From Vibrio sp. CK2-1 (lineage in GTDB: Bacteria; Pseudomonadota; Gammaproteobacteria; Enterobacterales; Vibrionaceae): a stretch of 64,000 nt of DNA. Made by a program: the position numbers and the translations under genes. Location: positions 62,001-126,000 of the forward strand of contig NZ_JAKKCJ010000004.1 in assembly GCF_021726515.1 (NCBI RefSeq), read 5' to 3'. Of the stretch, positions 17,663-27,068 are shown piece by piece; position 1 is the first letter of the stretch, and each line of letters opens with the position of its first letter. A model generated the notes under the pieces. The model made no database searches and had not been told where the DNA came from. It worked only from the letters and a program-made list of their open reading frames with translations.

Positions 17663-18718
17663 ATGAAAACGATGAATGCGATTGCGATGCAAGATGGGGT
17701 AGTCACACTGCAACAAGCACCTGTGCCTAAACCTGCTTCGGGGCAAGTATTGGTTCGTAGTTTAAGTTGCGGTATCTGTGGTTCCGACTTGCATATTACG
17801 CGTCATACTAGCGAGATTTTTAAGTTTTATCGTGAACTCGGGATCATGACCGATGCGCAAGATGATCAGACGCCAGTCATGTTAGGTCATGAGTTTTGTG
17901 CGGAGATCGTGGAGTTTGGGCCAGATACCCAACAAACGTTAGCGCTCGGGCAACGTGTGACTTCGGTGCCCATTTTAATGTCGCAACACGGTGCTGGAAT
18001 CGGCGTGACACCGGGGCTATCGGGCGCTTATTCTGAATACTTTATTTTGGATGAAGCGCTGTTGTTGCCAGTACCAGAAGGCGTTGCGCCGGAAGCGGTG
18101 GCGTTGACGGAACCTCTAGCCGTTGGTCTGCATGCGGTGAACCGTAGTGATATTGGTGAGCAAGATACCGCGCTGGTGGTTGGTTGTGGGCCGATTGGAC
18201 TTGCGGTGATTTCCGCCCTAAAACGCCGAGGCATTAAAGCGATTGTTGCCGCTGATTTACAAGAAGATAAGCTGCAACAAGCCGTGACATTTGGTGCCAC
18301 CCATACGGTCAATAATAGAGAGCAAGATGAAGTGGCGTTTGCCGACGGCGTTCAAGAAGGGCGATTAGTCATTTTTGAATGTGTTGGGATTCATACTTTA
18401 ATCAAAGGCTTTATCCAACGAGCACCCGCTAATGCCACGCTAGTGATCACTGGTGTACACACCGCCGATGCATCGGTTAACTATGCTTATGCAACGGTAA
18501 AAGAGCTTGATATGCGTTTCTCTTACTACTATCAGCCGCAGGAATTTGCAGAGTGTTTAGATGCGCTCGCCGCAGGAGATATTCCTTGGCAGTCGATGGT
18601 AACCGGTAAGGTTGGCATTGATGGTGTACCTAATGCATTTGAGCAATTAATGTCACCAAATAAACACGTCAAAGTGGTGATTGAACCATGGCGTAATGGC
18701 TCGCTTGAAGCGGTATAG
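17663..18718 (+). CDS. zinc-type alcohol dehydrogenase (MDR superfamily)
   Basis: 351 residues. Catalytic-zinc residues appear in CGICGSDLH and GHEFCAE; the Rossmann motif is VVGCGPIGLAVISAL. The four-Cys structural-zinc lobe found in most ADH and butanediol dehydrogenases (expected after QRVTSVP) is absent; instead there is a stretch SQHGAGIGVTPGLSG. AGGAGAG precedes the ATG. It is third in the SDR-cupin-ADH operon. Substrate unknown. Confidence 0.88.
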   Translation: MKTMNAIAMQDGVVTLQQAPVPKPASGQVLVRSLSCGICGSDLHITRHTSEIFKFYRELGIMTDAQDDQTPVMLGHEFCAEIVEFGPDTQQTLALGQRVTSVPILMSQHGAGIGVTPGLSGAYSEYFILDEALLLPVPEGVAPEAVALTEPLAVGLHAVNRSDIGEQDTALVVGCGPIGLAVISALKRRGIKAIVAADLQEDKLQQAVTFGATHTVNNREQDEVAFADGVQEGRLVIFECVGIHTLIKGFIQRAPANATLVITGVHTADASVNYAYATVKELDMRFSYYYQPQEFAECLDALAAGDIPWQSMVTGKVGIDGVPNAFEQLMSPNKHVKVVIEPWRNGSLEAV

Positions 18719-18792
18719 TTTATCTATCGATACTTTTCATTGAATAAGGAATTGAGTAATCTAACGCTAAATTCATTCATGTCGGTCTAGTT

Positions 18793-18888
18793 ATGAAATT
18801 TATTTGGTTAAAAGTACTCATTACTGTACTGGTCTTTGCTGGGCTGTTTGCTGCGGTTTATTTCAGCGTCCAAAGCGGTACCTATTAA
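18793..18888 (+). CDS. 31-residue single-pass membrane peptide
   Basis: A short open frame encoding MKFIWLKVLITVLVFAGLFA... and ending QSGTY. The hydrophobic core of about 20 residues with N-terminal Lys and a polar tail fits a single-pass inner-membrane miniprotein. It ends 35 bases before a clear terminator. No strong ribosome site is visible, which lowers confidence. I do not recognise a family. Confidence 0.45.
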   Translation: MKFIWLKVLITVLVFAGLFAAVYFSVQSGTY

Positions 18889-18922
18889 GCCTGATGACAG
18901 TAGCGTAGTGACTGTAATAAAG

Positions 18923-18961
18923 AAAAGCGATGAACCTTTTATTGGGCTCATCGCTTTTTGT
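18923..18961 (+). terminator. terminator after the dehydrogenase operon
   Basis: Stem AAAAGCGATGA / TCATCGCTTTT followed by T-rich sequence. It ends transcripts from the dehydrogenase and the small membrane peptide. Confidence 0.85.
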
Positions 18962-19016
18962 TTTTGGTGCGTTAACTAACGCGATATATAAAATCTAGCG
19001 AATCGGCTAAATGCGG

Positions 19017-19478
19017 TTATTCGTTAATTGCTTCAACCCACATAATACCAACTTCCATTTTTACCACTTTAACTTTCTGTCCTTCCATTAAAGGTTGCTC
19101 ACTGCGAACTTTCCATTGAATACCAGAATAAGCGTGAGTGACATCATCGGTGTTGGCATCGACATTACCTTTTAATACAAAGGTTTGTTGAGCAAAATCA
19201 GATTGGTAGTTTTGCTTGGTTTGTCTATTTTGCAATTGCTTAAATGGCTTCCATAGTACAACGGCAAATACGATGGTTAAGATTATATTGGTCCAAATTG
19301 CATAATGTATGGTGGCATCAATCCAGCCTATGTACATGCAAAAACCGCTAATAACTAACGAGAGGCCAATAAAGAAAAAGATGAAAGTGGCAAAGCCTAA
19401 AACTACCACTTCAACAATCAGCGCAATCACGCCAACCGCCATTAATACTTGTGGTAAGTAGCTCACAATCCAATCCAT
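19017..19478 (-). CDS. NfeD-like membrane protein (YbbJ type)
   Basis: 153 residues. Two or three N-terminal membrane segments are followed by a C-terminal OB-fold domain (about residues 95-150). It starts 2 bases after the SPFH gene's stop, so the two are co-translated. NfeD proteins partner SPFH proteins in the inner membrane and are thought to help organise or stabilise them. Same layout as E. coli ybbK(qmcA)-ybbJ. Confidence 0.88.
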   Translation of the reverse strand: MDWIVSYLPQVLMAVGVIALIVEVVVLGFATFIFFFIGLSLVISGFCMYIGWIDATIHYAIWTNIILTIVFAVVLWKPFKQLQNRQTKQNYQSDFAQQTFVLKGNVDANTDDVTHAYSGIQWKVRSEQPLMEGQKVKVVKMEVGIMWVEAINE

Positions 19479-19480
19479 AG

Positions 19481-20431
19481 TTAAGCCTTATTTTGTTTGT
19501 TCAGTGAGTTAATAATAGACATTCCTTGCGCAACCAGTGAACTTGCATCGGTGCCGCTGTCTGGTAGTAGAACAACCGAAGACTCTTTGGCAATCGCATG
19601 TTTGGCTTCAATCGCTTTAGTTGCCAAATCAAGCTGAATGGCTTTTTGACCTTCTTCAGTATTGGCGGCATCACCTACGGTTTTCAGAGCTTCGGCCTGT
19701 GCGTTTGCCACGGCAATAATGGCTTTGGCTTCACCTTCGGCTTTTAAAATTTGTTCGGTTTTATCCGCTTCTGCTGCCAGTACTTGCGCTTGCTTTTTAC
19801 CTTCTGCAACGTTGATTGCGGCTTGACGGTCACCTTCTGATTCTAGAATTTGTGCACGCTTAACACGTTCGGCTTTCATCTGAGCTTCCATGGATTCCAT
19901 GATAGATTGCGGCGGCACAATGTCTTTAATTTCATAACGTAGTACTTGAATGCCCCAAGGTTCAGCGGCGACGTTAATTGCCGAAACAATGTTGGTATTT
20001 AGCACGTCACGTTCTTCAAAGGTTTTGTCTAATTCCATCTTACCGAGTTCAGAACGCATCGTCGTTTGAGCTAGCTGAGTTACCGCAAAAGCATAGTCAT
20101 CCACACCATAAGTCGCTTTATAAGCATCAAGCACGCGGAAATACAGCACGCCATCGACAACTAAAGAAATGTTATCGCGAGTGATGGCTGACTGAGAAGG
20201 CACGTCTTGAGCTTGTTCTTTTAAGCTGCGAACCGCTGAGATGCGATCAATAAAAGGGATGATGAAGTTAATGCCAGCAATTTTTGTCGATTGGAATTTA
20301 CCAAATCGCTCAACCACCCAAGCCTGGTTTTGTGGCACAAATTTAATGCTGCTTTTTAATATCACAACAACAAGAATAAATAGAACAACAGGGACGATGT
20401 TGTCGAATATCAGATCAAGTGGGTAGTTCAT
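19481..20431 (-). CDS. qmcA: SPFH/Band-7 membrane protein QmcA
   Basis: 316 residues. One N-terminal membrane anchor, then the Band-7 domain (VPQNQAWVVERFGKF, GINFIIPFIDRI) and a long Ala/Glu/Lys-rich coiled coil (about residues 185-260). QmcA-type proteins form large rings in the inner membrane linked to FtsH/HflKC-style quality control. AAGGAAT stands upstream of the ATG. It is the first gene of the qmcA-nfeD pair. Confidence 0.9.
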   Translation of the reverse strand: MNYPLDLIFDNIVPVVLFILVVVILKSSIKFVPQNQAWVVERFGKFQSTKIAGINFIIPFIDRISAVRSLKEQAQDVPSQSAITRDNISLVVDGVLYFRVLDAYKATYGVDDYAFAVTQLAQTTMRSELGKMELDKTFEERDVLNTNIVSAINVAAEPWGIQVLRYEIKDIVPPQSIMESMEAQMKAERVKRAQILESEGDRQAAINVAEGKKQAQVLAAEADKTEQILKAEGEAKAIIAVANAQAEALKTVGDAANTEEGQKAIQLDLATKAIEAKHAIAKESSVVLLPDSGTDASSLVAQGMSIINSLNKQNKA

Positions 20432-20619
20432 GGCATATTCCTTTAATAATTATGTATAAAGCTAGTTTACGGCTATTTACGATAATTAGCTTGTTTGTTT
20501 TGGAATGTTGGATGAGAAAGGGGAGGTTTTTCGAAATTAGAATGTAAAAATGTCGCTGATAAGCAAAAATGATAACAGGGTAACCAATGCTACCCTGTGA
20601 AATAGGATGGTCGCTAGAC

Positions 20620-21051
20620 TTAACGCAGGTTTTCCAGTTGTTGAATAGTCGCTAAAATTTCTGGCGTTAAATTGGCTTTTTGATTGGTTTTAAAATCAAA
20701 CATCACTACGGTAGCGCTGCCGAGGGTAGTGATCTTATTGAGCTTCTTACTGACTATCTGATATTTCATGGTGAAACGGTCATCTTGTAAATCAGTGATT
20801 TTTGTTCCGACTAATAGAGTATCTGGGAAAGTGACTGGCATTTTATAGCGGCAACTGGTTTCTGCCACCACTGGGCCGACTTGAGTAATGGCGATATTTT
20901 CCATTAAATCGATGTGTTTGAAATAATCAATTCGTGCGGTTTCAAAGTAGCGAAAATAGGTCACATTATTAACGTGCTGTAGTGCATCCATTTCGCCCCA
21001 AGCCACAGGGATCTCTGTTACAACCGGAAAGCCATCAAGTAAATGATTCAT
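20620..21051 (-). CDS. acyl-CoA thioesterase, hotdog fold
   Basis: 143 residues, 4HBT family. The active-site pattern WGEMDALQHVNNVTYFRYFE (Asp and His-Val-Asn-Asn) is clear. It hydrolyses acyl-CoA or aryl-CoA thioesters in the cytoplasm; the substrate is not predictable. AAGGATA lies upstream of the ATG. Single gene on the minus strand. Confidence 0.88.
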   Translation of the reverse strand: MNHLLDGFPVVTEIPVAWGEMDALQHVNNVTYFRYFETARIDYFKHIDLMENIAITQVGPVVAETSCRYKMPVTFPDTLLVGTKITDLQDDRFTMKYQIVSKKLNKITTLGSATVVMFDFKTNQKANLTPEILATIQQLENLR

Positions 21052-21143
21052 TGCTCTTATCCTTAAAAGTCAAACGTGTGTTTAAGATAAGTTCACGCTT
21101 TTATTTATACAATCTTGTTGTATTAAAAGCGTGAAATAACAGG

Positions 21144-21986
21144 CTATAAATCTTTCATCAACTTTTTGGCTGCTTGAATCCCCATTTGGTAACCAATATC
21201 CAGCCGTGCTCTATTTTTAGTTAAGCGGCCAACAGGGAAATCATCTGGTGGTGCAATCACATGAATGGTGCAATCTTTTGGTGGAGATTGAATAAACTCG
21301 ATACTTTTATTGTAGTTTTCGGCACGTTTTAGCGCCGATTCCGCAAGTTTTGGATTTTGAGCTAAAAATTTACGGGTTAACCATGGCATTTTGGAAGGCT
21401 TTTTCAAGTAGCCAAGTGGTCGAGATAAAATCACTGTGATTTCTCTTGCGCCCATTTTGTAAGCTTGCTCAACCGGAATAGAATCGGCGACACCGCCATC
21501 GGTCATGGGAATGCCATTTATCACAGGGTAGTCGCGATAAGCAACTGGCACCGAGCAAGAGGCTTTTAATAGTTCGACAACATTATCTGGGGTTGATTGA
21601 ATATAGTGCGCTTGACCAGTATGAATATCGGTTGTGACCACATACAAGGGAGTAGGTTGCTGGTGGAGTCGATCAGTATCAATGGGAATTTCATCAATCG
21701 TGATATCCCATAACCAATCGAGATCAAGCCAGTGCCCGCCGCGGACAAAACGTTTGAAATTAATGAATTCTGGTCGGCAAGAGTAGTCGGTAATGACTTT
21801 ATAAGTTCGATTTTTTTGTTGAGCAAGCCATGAAGCTAAACTAGTCGAACCCGCTGAAACACCGATGCAAAAGTCAAATGAACTATAGCTGTCATCAATG
21901 AATTGGTCTAAAACCCCAGCGGAAAAAATACCACGCATCGCGCCACCTTCAACAACTAGCGCCTTTTGCATACAACGATCCTGCAT
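21144..21986 (-). CDS. patatin-like phospholipase (YjjU type)
   Basis: 280 residues. Oxyanion loop EGGAMRG, nucleophile Ser in GVSAG, and catalytic Asp in TDGGVADSIP are all present, so it is a likely active lipid acyl hydrolase. The ATG at 21986 is selected because GAGGAAC lies 6-7 bases upstream; 22007 and 21971 are alternatives. No signal peptide, so it acts in the cytoplasm. Substrates of this family in bacteria are mostly unknown. Confidence 0.88.
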   Translation of the reverse strand: MQDRCMQKALVVEGGAMRGIFSAGVLDQFIDDSYSSFDFCIGVSAGSTSLASWLAQQKNRTYKVITDYSCRPEFINFKRFVRGGHWLDLDWLWDITIDEIPIDTDRLHQQPTPLYVVTTDIHTGQAHYIQSTPDNVVELLKASCSVPVAYRDYPVINGIPMTDGGVADSIPVEQAYKMGAREITVILSRPLGYLKKPSKMPWLTRKFLAQNPKLAESALKRAENYNKSIEFIQSPPKDCTIHVIAPPDDFPVGRLTKNRARLDIGYQMGIQAAKKLMKDL

Positions 21987-22111
21987 AAAATGTTCCTCAA
22001 AGCTCAATCGCCACCAATGTAACCAAATATTTCCCCAATATAAACCTTATAAAGAGTGATGATTTGTTATTTTTGATGGTAGAATGTGGAAAATTTTTAC
22101 AGAGTTGGACC

Positions 22112-23224
22112 ATGAATAAAGTTTTTCAATCTTTAACTGAACAGATGCGCATCACCGAGCATGATATTGAACGCCGAAAAGTTTTCATGTCTTTTGGTAA
22201 AAATGATGTGACTTTACTCAAGGAAGCAAGAGTCTGGATGGAACCACTGGTAATGGATATCGTTCGCCAGTTTTATATTTTACAAACAGCTATTCCTGAA
22301 ATTTCACTAATAATTGGTGATAGGGAAACGTTAAATAATTTGCATAAAGGCATGCAGAGATATATTCGACAAATTTTTCAAGGACAATATGACCTGGATT
22401 ATGTGGAAACACGTTTACGAATAGGCAAAGTGCATCATCGTATAGGCGTAAGTCCAAAGCTTTATTTGTCGGGTATTAATCAACTTCAACTATTGTTAGA
22501 AGATGTGATTGATGATCACGGTGAAAAAAATAATGTTACTACTAAAGACTTAAAACAAGCGGTTCGTAAGCTTTTATATTTTGATAACCAGTTTGTTTTT
22601 GATACTTATATTTCGTCATTACAACTTGAAGTTGAGTCAGCGAATGTTCAACTTGAGGAGTATGCTTCTCGTTTAGAAGATCAAGTTGCCGAAAGAACAC
22701 GTGAACTGACAGAGTTATCTTTGAAAGATCCATTGACCAACCTTTATAATCAACGAGCTTTCTATGAGCAGTTGGAAAAAGGGTGTGCTCAAGTTGAACG
22801 TGTTAACGGTCACTATTCTTTGTTATATATTGATGTCAATAAATTCAAAACTATCAATGATACTAAAGGGCATAAGGTTGGTGATGAAATTCTGATGGCA
22901 GTTGCAGAGGCCATTTCATCAACGGTTCGCATGCAAGAAACGGCATCTCGATATGGTGGTGATGAATTCTGTATTTTATTGCCAAACACCAAAGCGGAAA
23001 ATCTAATCTATTATTGTGAACGCTTATTTGGCGCATTTGATAAGATTAAGCCGTTGGATGTAACGTTAAGCGTAGGTGGGGCAGAGATGTCACCAGCCGC
23101 TGGCTACAATATCGATGACCTGATTATTCGTGCTGATAAACAAATGTATCTTGCCAAACAAGAAGCACATGCAACAGGTAAAAATCAGTTAAGAGTTGAA
23201 GTGAAAACGGTAGAAAAAGCATAA
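22112..23224 (+). CDS. globin-coupled diguanylate cyclase
   Basis: 370 residues. Residues about 10-165 form a globin-coupled sensor (pre-helix ERRKVFMSFGKND; candidate heme His in GKVHHRIGVSPKLY), then a coiled-coil linker (QLEEYASRLEDQVAERTREL) and a GGDEF domain with an intact RYGGDEF active site. It should make c-di-GMP in response to O2 or another heme ligand, like E. coli DosC. The inhibitory I-site is RMQE rather than RxxD, suggesting weakened product inhibition. The ATG at 22112 fits the family start. Confidence 0.9.
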   Translation: MNKVFQSLTEQMRITEHDIERRKVFMSFGKNDVTLLKEARVWMEPLVMDIVRQFYILQTAIPEISLIIGDRETLNNLHKGMQRYIRQIFQGQYDLDYVETRLRIGKVHHRIGVSPKLYLSGINQLQLLLEDVIDDHGEKNNVTTKDLKQAVRKLLYFDNQFVFDTYISSLQLEVESANVQLEEYASRLEDQVAERTRELTELSLKDPLTNLYNQRAFYEQLEKGCAQVERVNGHYSLLYIDVNKFKTINDTKGHKVGDEILMAVAEAISSTVRMQETASRYGGDEFCILLPNTKAENLIYYCERLFGAFDKIKPLDVTLSVGGAEMSPAAGYNIDDLIIRADKQMYLAKQEAHATGKNQLRVEVKTVEKA

Positions 23225-23248
23225 ATCTTCCAGTGAGATGACTTCAAG

Positions 23249-23279
23249 GCCAGAGCAAGTGAATTGCTCTGGCTTTTTT
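23249..23279 (+). terminator. terminator after diguanylate cyclase
   Basis: 10-bp stem GCCAGAGCAA / TTGCTCTGGC, 5-base loop, then TTTTTTC. Confidence 0.88.
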
Positions 23280-23328
23280 CGTTTTGGTTCGAACCTTTAT
23301 GGTGATCAGTTACTTATTGCGATTGGTT

Positions 23329-24513
23329 TTAGCTATCTTGAACTTTTAAGATGGTGACAAAAGCGAGAGCAGTGAGGATCAGAGAAGCCCAGAATACGGC
23401 TTGGAAACTGTAAAGGTCTGCAATCGTGCCGGCAAACACACCCCCTAATACACCTCCCGTTTTAATCGCATTGGAATAAAGAGTAGTGATTTGTCCCATT
23501 TTCTTTGGTTTTAAGTCTTGGAAATACGAAATACCCAATGCCGCGGTAACCCCAATAAAAATTCCGTTTAGAAGTTGCAAGAAAACAAAACCAATAAAGC
23601 TGGTGTTTAAAATAATTCCAACATAAAACAAGCTACCTGCTAATATGGCCACAGAAATGATGCGTTTCTTGCCAAAGCGTAGAGCATAACGACCAGCTAA
23701 CAGCATGATTGGGATTTCAATAAAGGCAGCGGTTCCCATCATAATACCGGCAGCCGATGAATCTAAATTCATTTCATGAGTGATGTATAACGGCATACTA
23801 ATGATGTACATGTTGTTGGCGCAGTACATAAACACGAATGACAGAGCCAATAGCAGAATGTTTTTATCACGCCAAATCGAGTCACTAGGATCAAATTGAT
23901 TATGCTTCGGCGTCGGTTCAATTTGTGGCAAAGCAAAATGCGCAACTAAACATAAAATGATAAACATGCTGGCGGCGAGTAAAAATAATTGGGTAAAGCC
24001 GATGCCCGTTGCAATGAAAAACGCAATCGGCGGCCCAATGACCCAACCAAGAGAGATTTGAGCCCTGAGTAGTGAACTAAAGGTTTCAGAGGTGTGGGTT
24101 CTTCGGTCTAAGATTTCTCTGGCAAGCGCAAATACTTGCGGGATAGAAGCGGAAGTTGTGCTGACAAAAATGGCCGATGTAGCGAGTAAAACCCAGTAGT
24201 TACGGTTAAATGCAAAGACGATAAACCCTATCGCACCCATTATATTACAGATCAGAATGAGCTTTTTACGATCGACCCCTTGATCAGACCACCAACCAAT
24301 CACTTGGCTTACCAATACCCCTGAAATCGTCATTACCATGAAAAACACCCCAATGAGAAAAGGGCGAGCGCCAACTTCTTCGGAGATAAACAAACTCATG
24401 GTAGGCATGGTAAACGCCCCTGCAATACCTACAAAAAAGCAAGTAAACAGCAAGGATACGGAAGTTTGATCAGGTTGATTCCCCGGAAAAAGGGAATAGA
24501 GCATTTTTTTCAT
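23329..24513 (-). CDS. sugar efflux transporter, MFS (SetA/SetB-like)
   Basis: 394 residues with 12 hydrophobic segments. Sequence features such as TMPTMSLFISEEVGARPFLIG and the WWSDQGVDRKK loop match the sugar efflux (SET) MFS group. It probably exports sugars or sugar analogues across the inner membrane. Single gene, minus strand; no good ribosome site precedes the ATG. Substrate uncertain. Confidence 0.8.
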   Translation of the reverse strand: MKKMLYSLFPGNQPDQTSVSLLFTCFFVGIAGAFTMPTMSLFISEEVGARPFLIGVFFMVMTISGVLVSQVIGWWSDQGVDRKKLILICNIMGAIGFIVFAFNRNYWVLLATSAIFVSTTSASIPQVFALAREILDRRTHTSETFSSLLRAQISLGWVIGPPIAFFIATGIGFTQLFLLAASMFIILCLVAHFALPQIEPTPKHNQFDPSDSIWRDKNILLLALSFVFMYCANNMYIISMPLYITHEMNLDSSAAGIMMGTAAFIEIPIMLLAGRYALRFGKKRIISVAILAGSLFYVGIILNTSFIGFVFLQLLNGIFIGVTAALGISYFQDLKPKKMGQITTLYSNAIKTGGVLGGVFAGTIADLYSFQAVFWASLILTALAFVTILKVQDS

Positions 24514-24702
24514 AAGATTCTAAAGGGAAGCTTGGGAAATTAGATAAGTGCATGATAGCAAAGCGATGATTGAATAATAACCACTAGTTACATTATTGTT
24601 GAAAATTAATGTTATCAATAGCAAGAATGTTTATAGCAGGGCTAGAATTTATCAATGGAAGTCTCATAATGGAATGAAGAATTTGATTGGAGCAAAAAAT
24701 TT

Positions 24703-26247
24703 ATGGATGAAAATAATACACCGTTGTTAAATTTACGAACCCTTACTCCTGACGATTACCAAGAACTGGCAGCCTTAATGGATCTAGTCTTCCCTGATGT
24801 AGGCGGGGCTTGGCCAGAGTCGACCATTATGGATTTGGTGACCCAATTTCCAGATGGGCAAATTTGTATTGAAGACAGTGGAAAAATGATTGGCGCGGCG
24901 TTGACGATGAAGGTGGATTATAGCCGCTTTAGTTTGCCGCATAAGAATAGCGATTTGGTTAATGCCAATGATGTTGTTCAGCATAACCCTAAAGGGGATG
25001 CGATATACGGATTAGATGTGTTCGTGCATCCTGATTATCGAGGCTTACGCTTAGGTCGCCGTTTATATGAAGCGCGTAAAGAAATGTGTCGCGCGAATAA
25101 CTTAAAAGCGATTTTGACTGGTGGCCGTATTCCGGGCTTTAAGCAATATTCCGATCAAATGAGAGTCAGTGAATATATCGATAAGGTTAAGCGCCAAGAG
25201 ATTCATGATCCTATCCTATCTTTCCAGCTTTCCAATGACTTTGATATTAAGCGTTTAATGCGTGGTTATTTACCCGAAGACGACAAATCACAAGGCTACG
25301 GCACGTTACTTGAGTGGGATAATATCTTTTATGAAGAAGAGGCTGACTCGATTCATGGAACGGAAAAAAGCATTGTCCGTATTGGGGTAGTGCAGTGGCA
25401 AATGCGCCATGTGATGTCGCTAGATGATCTGGTTAATCAAGCTGAATTCTTTATTACTTCTCTTGCAAATTACCAGTCTGACTTTGCGTTATTCCCTGAG
25501 TTTTTCAGTGCGCCGCTAATGGGGCTTGCTCCTGATCTACGTTCTGTCGAAGCGATGCGCTATTTGAGTGAGTACTCGGATGAAATTATTCAGCGTTTTT
25601 CTCACCTAGCCGTGACGTATAACATCAATATCATTGCTGGTAGTCTACCCATTCAGCAAGATGGAAAGATGTACAACGTTGCATACATGTTACACCGTGA
25701 CGGAAGTATTGAAGAGCAATACAAAATACACATTACCCCGCATGAAGAATGGGACTGGGTTATTGAGGGCGGCGATAAAGTTAAAGTGATTGAAACGGAT
25801 GCCGGTAAAGTGGGTATTTTGATTTGTTACGATGTGGAGTTCCCAGAACTAGGCCGTATGCTCGCCGAGCAAGGTGTACAAATTCTGTTTGTTCCATTTT
25901 GGACTGATACTAAAAATGGTTATTTGCGAGTGCGTATTTGTGCTCAGGCACGAGCGATTGAAAACGAATGTTATGTAGCGATCAGTGGTAGTGTCGGTAA
26001 CTTGCCTCGCGTAGATAACGTGGACATTCAATATGCCCAATCGGCGGTATTTTCACCATCGGATGTTTATTTCCCGCATGATGCAATCATTGCCGAAGCC
26101 GATCCAAATACCGAGATGATGATTTATGCCGATGTCGATTTATCGAAACTGAAACTTTTGCATAGTGAAGGTTCGGTGACTAACTTGAAGCATCGCCGCC
26201 CTGAGCTTTATCAATTCTCTCCAGTGAATGAGACTAGAAAAAAGTAA
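24703..26247 (+). CDS. GNAT acetyltransferase fused to a carbon-nitrogen hydrolase
   Basis: 514 residues. Residues 1-210 form a GNAT domain (acetyl-CoA loop HPDYRGLRLGRRLY). Residues 225-510 form a nitrilase-superfamily domain with the catalytic triad: Glu in LFPEFFSAP, Lys in EQYKIHIT, and Cys in LICYDVEFPE. This two-domain protein is known from many bacteria, but its amide substrate is not settled. GGAG lies 11 bases before the ATG. It stands alone with a hairpin after it. Confidence 0.88.
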   Translation: MDENNTPLLNLRTLTPDDYQELAALMDLVFPDVGGAWPESTIMDLVTQFPDGQICIEDSGKMIGAALTMKVDYSRFSLPHKNSDLVNANDVVQHNPKGDAIYGLDVFVHPDYRGLRLGRRLYEARKEMCRANNLKAILTGGRIPGFKQYSDQMRVSEYIDKVKRQEIHDPILSFQLSNDFDIKRLMRGYLPEDDKSQGYGTLLEWDNIFYEEEADSIHGTEKSIVRIGVVQWQMRHVMSLDDLVNQAEFFITSLANYQSDFALFPEFFSAPLMGLAPDLRSVEAMRYLSEYSDEIIQRFSHLAVTYNINIIAGSLPIQQDGKMYNVAYMLHRDGSIEEQYKIHITPHEEWDWVIEGGDKVKVIETDAGKVGILICYDVEFPELGRMLAEQGVQILFVPFWTDTKNGYLRVRICAQARAIENECYVAISGSVGNLPRVDNVDIQYAQSAVFSPSDVYFPHDAIIAEADPNTEMMIYADVDLSKLKLLHSEGSVTNLKHRRPELYQFSPVNETRKK

Positions 26248-26269
26248 ATGAGCAATAAATGAATAGGGT

Positions 26270-26312
26270 TTATGTCAATGGAATCCGAGAGCCGGATCAC
26301 CCATTGGCATAA
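26270..26312 (+). other. long nested hairpin in the 3' region of the fusion gene
   Basis: An outer 12-bp stem (TTATGTCAATGG / CCATTGGCATAA, one wobble) encloses an inner 5-bp stem (ATCCG / CGGAT). There is no T-run after it. It could be an mRNA 3' stabiliser or a weak terminator. Confidence 0.5.
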
Positions 26313-26419
26313 TCTATTAATAAAATTGTTCAAATCCATTTAGTAAAATCAAGAAATTAGGCGACACTTAGAGATATAGACTCAAATATTATAATGATAA
26401 CAATCTCAAGGAGTACTTT

Positions 26420-26836
26420 ATGCCATCATTAAAAGTTCGAGATTACATGCGCCCTAGAGCGGTAACCTTTACCGTTGATATGTCGTTGTCTACTGCATTG
26501 GATAAAGTATTGAACGCGATTAATATCGGCGGTCCAGTGGTTAACGATAGAAATGAAGTAGTAGGCTTTCTGTCAGAGCAAGATTTACTCAACCGATTGG
26601 TTCAAGTAAGTTACCACTGCCAAGATACTCATGTAGTTGGCGATTGTATGCGAACCGAACCTTTGACTATTAGCCCTGAAATGTCAGTGATTGAATTGGC
26701 TAATATGATGCAAGAAGGTAAGCCAAAAGTGTACCCAGTGGTGGAAAACAAAAAGCTGGTGGGGATTATCTCTCGTCGTGAGGTACTAAAAGCGGTGAGT
26801 GATAACTTAGATAATTGCTTTAAGCATCCAGTTTGA
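26420..26836 (+). CDS. two-CBS-domain protein
   Basis: 138 residues, made up only of two CBS motifs (about residues 1-65 and 70-130: VRDYMRPRAVTF and VGDCMRTEPLTI). Such pairs bind adenosine nucleotides such as AMP, ATP or S-adenosylmethionine and regulate partner proteins. No fused enzyme or channel domain is present, so the partner is unknown. AAGGAG lies upstream. Terminator follows. Confidence 0.88.
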   Translation: MPSLKVRDYMRPRAVTFTVDMSLSTALDKVLNAINIGGPVVNDRNEVVGFLSEQDLLNRLVQVSYHCQDTHVVGDCMRTEPLTISPEMSVIELANMMQEGKPKVYPVVENKKLVGIISRREVLKAVSDNLDNCFKHPV

Positions 26837-26878
26837 TTTTCAGAGTCATAGGGAATCTCAGCGGATAAGATACTCAAC

Positions 26879-26911
26879 GAGGTCGCATGTAATAGTGCGG
26901 CCTTTTTTCAT
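26879..26911 (+). terminator. terminator after CBS gene
   Basis: 8-bp stem AGGTCGCA / TGCGGCCT (one wobble) followed by TTTTTTC. Confidence 0.8.
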
Positions 26912-26981
26912 AGTGAGATCTGAATATTGTGTGATGCCAACCGTTTTTCTATGATTAATGATAGCTGCGTTTCATTGTTGA

Positions 26982-26997
26982 TGTGATTGGTGTCACT
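26982..26997 (+). promoter_or_regulatory. CRP-type site upstream of udp
   Basis: TGTGA-N6-TCACT matches the CRP consensus TGTGA-N6-TCACA at nine of ten key positions. In E. coli, udp is controlled by CRP with CytR, so the assignment is sensible. The site lies about 255 bases before the udp start, because an ERIC-like element separates them. Confidence 0.6.
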
Positions 26998-27068
26998 TAT
27001 TTGTGAGGTGTTCTCAATTAGAGTAGCGCCAATGGTTTTTTAGAGAAGAATGACGATTCATCTTCTTT

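Noticed and set aside
26385..26405. Fur-box-like sequence (ATAATGATAACAATC) before the CBS gene
   Set aside because: Only the left half fits the Fur consensus; no iron-related gene is nearby.
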